A stretch of DNA of 64,000 bases from Ardenticatenaceae bacterium. Its GTDB lineage: Bacteria > Chloroflexota > Anaerolineae > Promineifilales > Promineifilaceae. The translations under genes and the position numbers were made by a program. The notes under the pieces were generated by a model. It saw only the letters and a program-made list of their open reading frames with translations. It did not search any database and was not told the origin of the DNA. Shown one piece after another: positions 59,803 through 64,000 of the stretch; position 1 is the stretch's first letter, and every line of letters starts with the position of its first letter. Where the stretch lies: assembly GCA_020634565.1 (NCBI GenBank), contig JACKBN010000015.1:95727-159726 (forward strand), given 5' to 3'.

Positions 59803-61068
59803 ATGGAAAAATTGACCGCGTTACAGGAAGCAAACCTACCGAATGGGACAACGGCCGTTCACGGCCACCTCCCCTCCCGCCAACCCAAACCCAACCACGC
59901 CCTCACCACGCCCATCTGGCAAACCGCTACCTACACCTTTGCCAGCACGGCCGATCTCATCGCCTACCAGGAAGGCAAGCTGTGGGGCGGCACCGGCGGG
60001 CGGGTGGAGTACGCCCGCTACGGCAACCCCACCGTGCGCGCCGTGGAGCAGCGGTTAGCGGCTCTGGAAGCAGGCGATCTGCCCGGCAATTTTGATGCGC
60101 TGCTTTTTCCCACGGGCATGACGGCCGTTACCAACATTCTCCTTTCCATGTTGCCCACCGGCAGCCACGTCATCTTCACCGACGACAGCTACCGCAAAAC
60201 GCGCCAATTTTGCCAGACGTTCCTCAAGCGGCTGGGCATCGAAACCAGCGAAGTGCCCGTAGGCAACTACGACGCGCTGGCCGCTGCCATCCAGCCCAAC
60301 ACCCGCATCATCCTCACCGAAAGCCCCACCAACCCATACCTGCGCGTGGCCGATTTAGAGCGCATTGCGGCCATTGCCAAACAGCACAAGCGCGTCAAAA
60401 CAATCATCGACGCCACCTTTGCCACGCCGGTGAATCAACGGCCGTTAACCTACGGCATCGATCTCGTCATTCACAGCGGCACCAAATATTTTAGTGGTCA
60501 CAACGACGTGATGGCTGGTGTGGCCGTTGGTGAGGCGGGCTTGATCCACGCCCTGCGCCAAAGCCAAGGGATGCTGGGCGGTGTCCTCGACCCGCATGCG
60601 GCATTCCTGCTGGAGCGCGGCCTGAAGACGCTGGCGCTGCGGGTGCAGCAGCAAAATCGCTCGGCGCAGGCAGTGGCCGAGTTTTTGGAGAGCCATCCGG
60701 CCATCGACCGGGTCTGGTATCCCGGCCTGCCCTCCCATCCCGACCACGCCATTGCCAGCCAGCAGATGCGCGGCTTTGGCGGCGTGGTCAGCTTTGAGGT
60801 GGCCGTGCCCGCTGGGGAGACGGCGCTGGACGCCGCCGCTCGCGTGGTGGATGCGCTGAAAATCCCATACATTGCCGCCAGCCTGGGTGGGGTTGAAAGC
60901 CTCATCGAGCAGCCAGCGATCATGTCTTATTTTGAGCTGTCACCAGAGGAGCGGCGCACAATTGGGATGAAGGATAATTTGGTTAGATTTGCCATTGGCA
61001 TCGAAGAGACGGCCGATATACTGGCCGATTTAGAACAAGCATTAAATGGTTTGCAAGTGGGCAAGTAA
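59803..61068 (+). CDS. Cys/Met-metabolism PLP enzyme (cystathionine gamma-synthase/O-acylhomoserine sulfhydrylase type)
   Basis: 421 aa. Family core: TTPIWQTATYTFAS, YARYGNPTVRAVEQRLAALEAG, LLFPTGMTAVTNILLSML, ILTESPTNPYLRV, IIDATFATPVNQRPL, PLP lysine in HSGTKYFSGHNDVMAG, and SLGGVESLIEQPA. SAM-I control shows a role in methionine (or sulfur amino-acid) synthesis, so cystathionine gamma-synthase or O-succinylhomoserine sulfhydrylase is likeliest; gamma-lyase is less likely. The frame is open from 59638, but that region is the riboswitch. GAGG at 59794-59797 is 5 nt before ATG 59803 (ATG 59800 is adjacent). Confidence 0.9.
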   Translation: MEKLTALQEANLPNGTTAVHGHLPSRQPKPNHALTTPIWQTATYTFASTADLIAYQEGKLWGGTGGRVEYARYGNPTVRAVEQRLAALEAGDLPGNFDALLFPTGMTAVTNILLSMLPTGSHVIFTDDSYRKTRQFCQTFLKRLGIETSEVPVGNYDALAAAIQPNTRIILTESPTNPYLRVADLERIAAIAKQHKRVKTIIDATFATPVNQRPLTYGIDLVIHSGTKYFSGHNDVMAGVAVGEAGLIHALRQSQGMLGGVLDPHAAFLLERGLKTLALRVQQQNRSAQAVAEFLESHPAIDRVWYPGLPSHPDHAIASQQMRGFGGVVSFEVAVPAGETALDAAARVVDALKIPYIAASLGGVESLIEQPAIMSYFELSPEERRTIGMKDNLVRFAIGIEETADILADLEQALNGLQVGK

Positions 61069-61124
61069 GCAAGTGGCAAGTACACCTAACTTGCCTACTT
61101 GCAAACCTGCAAACTTGCATACTT
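61049..61124. repeat. TTGCAAGT-type intergenic palindrome covering a stop codon
   Basis: GCAAGTGGGCAAGTAAGCAA words pair imperfectly with ACTTGCCTACTTGC words to the right. The stop codon of the PLP enzyme (61066-61068) and its last residues (LQVGK) lie inside. Related in style to 6557-6590. Confidence 0.6.
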
Positions 61125-61141
61125 GAGAACTGGAGAACACA

Positions 61142-62548
61142 ATGACTTTAGTAATGAAATTCGGCGGAACGTCCGTAGGGAGCGCACAGGCGATGCGCGA
61201 AACGGCCGTTCTCATTCAAAACACCAAAAAACAGTGGGGCCAAACCGTGGCTATCGTTTCGGCAATGGGCTCCAAACCGGTAAAAGTGACCGATTTGCTG
61301 CTGCAAGGCGCGCACTCCGCCGCTAACGGGGATGGCGAAACGTACCAACAATTGGCCGATCAGCTGCGCGGCATTCACTATGAAGCGATTGATGGCCTGC
61401 TGACCCCCGAAGGTGAACGGCAGCAAATTTTGGCGGAAAACGGCCGTTTCATCGACCGTTTCTCTGATTTATGTCAAGCTGTTAACGTGCTGGGCGAACT
61501 CAGCCCGCGCGCCCTGGACACCATCGGCGGCATGGGCGAGCAGATGAGCGCCCGCATCCTGGCTGCTTACCTGCGCCAGGCTGGCACACCCGCCGAGGCC
61601 ATCGACGCGACTGAACTAATCGTGACGGACAGCAATTTCCAGAACGCCACGCCCTTGTTTGAGGCTACCAAGCAAAAGACAGAAGCGCGATTACGGCCGT
61701 TGCTGGCCCAGGGTATCGTTCCCATCGTCACCGGCTTTATTGCCGCCACCGCCGACGGCATCACCACCACGCTGGGGCGCGGCGGCTCCGACTACACCGG
61801 GGCTATCCTCGGTGAAGCGCTGGTGGCTGACGAAGTGTGGATCTGGACCGATGTGGACGGCGTCATGACCGCCGACCCGCGCATCGTGCCCAACGCCAAA
61901 TCGATCCCGCAGTTGAGCTACCGCGAAGTATCTGAACTGGCCTTCTACGGGGCCAAAGTGCTGCATCCCAAAACAATGCGCCCCTGTGTGGAAAATGGCA
62001 TTCCGCTGCGCATCAAAAACACCTTCAACCCCGGTCATCCTGGCACCGTCATTGTGCCGGACGCGCCCAACGGCAATGGCGGGATCAAAGCCGTGACGGC
62101 TATCAACAATCTGGGACTCATCACCGTGGAAGGCAAGGGTATGATGGGCATCCCCGGCATCGCCGCCCGCACTTTTGGCGCTGTCGCCCGCGACAACCAG
62201 AGCGTGCTGCTCATCAGCCAGGCGTCGTCGGAGCAATCAATCTGCTTCGCCGCGCCAGACAGTGCTACCGACAGCATCATTGCCAGCCTGGAAGCTGAGT
62301 TTAAGGTGGAACTGGCCCGCAAGGACATCGATCGCATTTGGGCCGATGAACCTGTCTCGATTGTGACGATTGTGGGCGCAGGAATGCGCGGCACGCCCGG
62401 CATTTCCGGTCGCGTTTTCACGGCGCTGGGCGATCATCGCGTCAACGTTATCGCCATTGCCCAGGGTTCGTCAGAATGCAGCATCAGCGTCGTGGTGGAT
62501 GATGTGGATACGGCAACGGCCGTTGCTCAAATCCACGCGCTAATCTAA
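61142..62548 (+). CDS. lysC: Aspartate kinase
   Basis: 468 aa. First step of the aspartate pathway to lysine, threonine and methionine. Kinase part: MKFGGTSVGSAQAMRE, TLGRGGSDYTGAILGEAL (ATP/aspartate site), WTDVDGVMTADPRIVPNAKSI, SYREVSELAFYGAKVLHPKT. Two C-terminal ACT domains (LITVEGKGMMGIPGIAARTFGAV, VTIVGAGMRGTPGISGRVFTAL) for feedback control. Longer than the LysC beta-type and similar to the kinase half of ThrA. GGAG 6 nt before the ATG. Located next to the SAM-controlled methionine gene, consistent with shared pathway. Confidence 0.95.
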   Translation: MTLVMKFGGTSVGSAQAMRETAVLIQNTKKQWGQTVAIVSAMGSKPVKVTDLLLQGAHSAANGDGETYQQLADQLRGIHYEAIDGLLTPEGERQQILAENGRFIDRFSDLCQAVNVLGELSPRALDTIGGMGEQMSARILAAYLRQAGTPAEAIDATELIVTDSNFQNATPLFEATKQKTEARLRPLLAQGIVPIVTGFIAATADGITTTLGRGGSDYTGAILGEALVADEVWIWTDVDGVMTADPRIVPNAKSIPQLSYREVSELAFYGAKVLHPKTMRPCVENGIPLRIKNTFNPGHPGTVIVPDAPNGNGGIKAVTAINNLGLITVEGKGMMGIPGIAARTFGAVARDNQSVLLISQASSEQSICFAAPDSATDSIIASLEAEFKVELARKDIDRIWADEPVSIVTIVGAGMRGTPGISGRVFTALGDHRVNVIAIAQGSSECSISVVVDDVDTATAVAQIHALI

Positions 62549-62550
62549 AT

Positions 62551-62620
62551 TTTGGCCACAGAGGGCACAGAGAAAAAAGAGAATTTGATCTCCTAAATCT
62601 CTGTGTTCTCTGTGGCCAAA
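62551..62620. repeat. CACAGAG-type palindromic element
   Basis: Arms of 23 nt (62551-62573 with 62598-62620): TTTGGCCACAGAGGGCACAG... and complement, two G-U positions in RNA. Same family as 34871-34935 and the in-gene copy at 8844. Confidence 0.82.
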
Positions 62621-62769
62621 CTAAACCGCAGTTAACTTTTGCTTTAACCAATGCTTGATTCTGGGTGAACGGCCGTTCACTTAGAAATGATCGCCTGTCA
62701 TTGCCAGCCCCCAAGCCTCTCCGGCATAATTACCCCTCAACTTCAACAATTCGCGAAGGAGAACAATTC

Positions 62770-63885
62770 ATGTTATCGAAAGAATCAAGACGACTTGTCT
62801 CGATTGGTATTTTTTTGTTGTTGGCACTGCTGCTGGCTGCCTGTGGCTCTGGTGAAGCAACCACGGAAGATGGCGTAGCGGCGGAACCTGATCCCCAGGC
62901 CGATCCCGAAGCGGTAGCCGTAACCGAAGGCGACGGCACGGCGGGTGACCTGGTGGTTTACTCAGGCCGCAGCGAGAGTCTGGTGGGGCCGATTATTGAG
63001 CAGTTTGCTGCTGAAACCGGCATCAACGTGCAGGTGCGCTACGGCAGCACCTCAGAAATGGCCGGTGTGCTGCTAGAAGAAGGAGCCAACAGCCCGGCTG
63101 ACGTCTTCTACGCTCAGGACCCTGGCGGTTTGGGCGCAATTGCCAACGCGGGCATGTTTGCTACCTTGCCCGAAGCGACGATTGCTCAGGTGCCGCCCCG
63201 CTTTGCTCCGGAGGATAATACCTGGGTTGGCATCTCTGGTCGGGCGCGGGTTGTGGTTTACAACACGGACGTTTTTGCCGATCCGGCAGCTGAATTGCCG
63301 GGTGACATTTACGATTTTGTGGGGGATGAGTGGAACGGCCGTATCGGCTGGGCACCCACCAACGCTTCCTTCCAGGCCATGGTCACCGCTATGCGGGCCA
63401 ACTGGGGCGAAGAGAAAACGCGTGACTGGCTAAGCGGCATCCAGGCCAACAACCCAGTGGTATACAGCAGCAACACGCCCATTGTCTCTGGCGTGGCTGC
63501 GGGTGAAGTGGATGTAGGTTTTGTCAACCATTACTACCTTTACCGCTTCCTGGCGGAAGAGGGCGACAGTTTCCTGGCGCGCAACTATTTCTTGCCCGGT
63601 GGTGGTCCTGGTTCGCTCATTTTGGTCTCTGGGGCGGGTATCTTAAACACCGCCCCCAACGCCGAGAACGCCCAGCGCTTCATCGACTTTTTGCTTTCGG
63701 CAGAAGCCCAGCAATATTTTGCTGACGAAACATTTGAATACCCGGTGGTAGACGGTGTGGCGATTGCTCCTGGCTTGCCTGCCTTCTCTGAACTCGACGC
63801 TGTTGCTCTCAGTATTTCCATGAACGATTTGGCCGATCTCGAAGGCACTCAGGACATGCTTCTCGAACTGGGCATCATCGAATAA
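62770..63885 (+). CDS. Iron(III)-type ABC transporter substrate-binding lipoprotein
   Basis: 371 aa. Lipobox LLLAACGS, acidic linker to residue about 55, then a class II extracellular binding fold of the FbpA/FutA/AfuA group: LVVYSGRSESLVGPIIEQFAAETGI, RYGSTSEMAGVLLEEGANSPADVFYAQDPGGLGA, WVGISGRARVVVYN, VNHYYLYRF (Tyr residues that often ligate iron). AAGGAG 8 nt before ATG 62770; the frame upstream to 62665 lacks family similarity. Cognate permease and ATPase genes would lie beyond 64000. Confidence 0.9.
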   Translation: MLSKESRRLVSIGIFLLLALLLAACGSGEATTEDGVAAEPDPQADPEAVAVTEGDGTAGDLVVYSGRSESLVGPIIEQFAAETGINVQVRYGSTSEMAGVLLEEGANSPADVFYAQDPGGLGAIANAGMFATLPEATIAQVPPRFAPEDNTWVGISGRARVVVYNTDVFADPAAELPGDIYDFVGDEWNGRIGWAPTNASFQAMVTAMRANWGEEKTRDWLSGIQANNPVVYSSNTPIVSGVAAGEVDVGFVNHYYLYRFLAEEGDSFLARNYFLPGGGPGSLILVSGAGILNTAPNAENAQRFIDFLLSAEAQQYFADETFEYPVVDGVAIAPGLPAFSELDAVALSISMNDLADLEGTQDMLLELGIIE

Positions 63886-63911
63886 TCCTGTTTTGAATGG
63901 GACACTGATTA

Positions 63912-63968
63912 GCACTGATTTACACAGATTAAAGCCACAAATCAGTGGCAATCTGTGTAAATCAGTGC
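63912..63968. repeat. Perfect 19-bp inverted repeat after the binding-protein gene
   Basis: GCACTGATTTACACAGATT (63912-63930) and exact complement (63950-63968). The 19-nt loop holds a second hairpin GCCAC/GTGGC. Preceded by a partial direct copy (CACTGATT at 63903). No T run. Confidence 0.8.
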
Positions 63969-64000
63969 CCTGCTTAAATGGCTAGAGCGCGGAAAGAATC

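Larger units (their letters stand above)
1134..63342. repeat. Highly iterated palindrome ACGGCCGT, dispersed through the window
   Basis: About 106 exact copies by hand count, first at 1134-1141 and last at 63335-63342, many as AACGGCCGTT. They occur in coding and intergenic DNA on both gene orientations and in all three frames (giving Thr-Ala-Val, Asn-Gly-Arg or Arg-Pro). Near misses (GCGGCCGT, ACGGCCGA, ACGGCCGC) are also common. Sparse stretches: about 12.7-18.9 kb (one copy), 30.2-36.2 kb (one copy) and 54.4-58.1 kb (one copy). Confidence 0.95.

Noticed and set aside
1..64000. CRISPR arrays, rRNA and tRNA genes
   Set aside because: No regularly spaced repeats of CRISPR type, no rRNA-like stretch, and no sequence with a plausible TPsiC arm and acceptor stem were found by eye. 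A tRNA scan would be decisive.

Overview
The window is a stretch of a bacterial chromosome of medium GC content. It most resembles a Chloroflexota genome of the Anaerolineae/Caldilineae/Promineifilum kind. This is inferred from gene content: a Tad pilus locus without an outer-membrane secretin, a receiver-fused TadZ, a large SARP/BTAD-NB-ARC regulator, several GT-C membrane glycosyltransferases and secreted PD40 and beta-helix proteins. No rRNA, tRNA or CRISPR array was seen, so the taxonomic call is moderate.

Layout. 0-1 kb: the end of an oligopeptide ABC transporter. 1.2-3.1 kb: a receiver-roadblock regulator and a HAD phosphatase. 3.3-12.9 kb: an envelope glycosylation block (polyprenol-phosphate mannose synthase, a methyltransferase and five GT-C-like membrane proteins, two of them tandem paralogues). 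13-20.3 kb: a DegS/DegU-like two-component pair, a 50-residue Flp pilin and TadZ-TadA-TadB-TadC. 20.3-24.4 kb: ComF-like protein, HPF, low-molecular-weight phosphatase, Nif3-like protein and KBL. 24.5-31.8 kb, minus strand: hypothetical protein, beta-CASP nuclease, RNase D-like protein, UDP-sugar epimerase, RecJ and a PstS-like lipoprotein. 31.9-34.6 kb: two adjacent insertion sequences (ISKra4-like, frameshifted, and IS630-like, intact). 34.6-36.5 kb: a promoter/structured-RNA/terminator module followed by proS. 36.5-42.2 kb, minus strand: nucleoside phosphorylase and secreted proteins (beta-helix, HtrA-like lipoprotein, PD40 protein). 42.3-45.4 kb: the SARP-NB-ARC-TPR regulator. 45.5-49.3 kb: EamA transporter, two small proteins and a drug/lipid ABC exporter with a promoter-operator. 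49.4-54.3 kb, minus strand: rocD, PstS-like lipoprotein, uppP, tgt and a SET-domain protein. 54.5-58.8 kb: a hybrid histidine kinase gene broken by a frameshift and by a decayed IS5-type element. 58.8-64 kb: a DUF998-like membrane protein, a SAM-I riboswitch controlling a Cys/Met-metabolism PLP enzyme, aspartokinase and an iron-type binding lipoprotein.

The most striking feature is not a gene. The palindrome ACGGCCGT, often as AACGGCCGTT, occurs about 106 times by hand count, where about one copy is expected by chance. It lies in genes in all three reading frames, producing TAV, NGR and RP peptide signatures, and also between genes. This is a highly iterated palindrome comparable with HIP1 of cyanobacteria. 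It is nearly absent from the signalling/Tad block, the insertion-sequence block and the broken kinase. A second layer is formed by larger palindromic elements, mostly intergenic, one of which sits in frame inside a glycosyltransferase gene.
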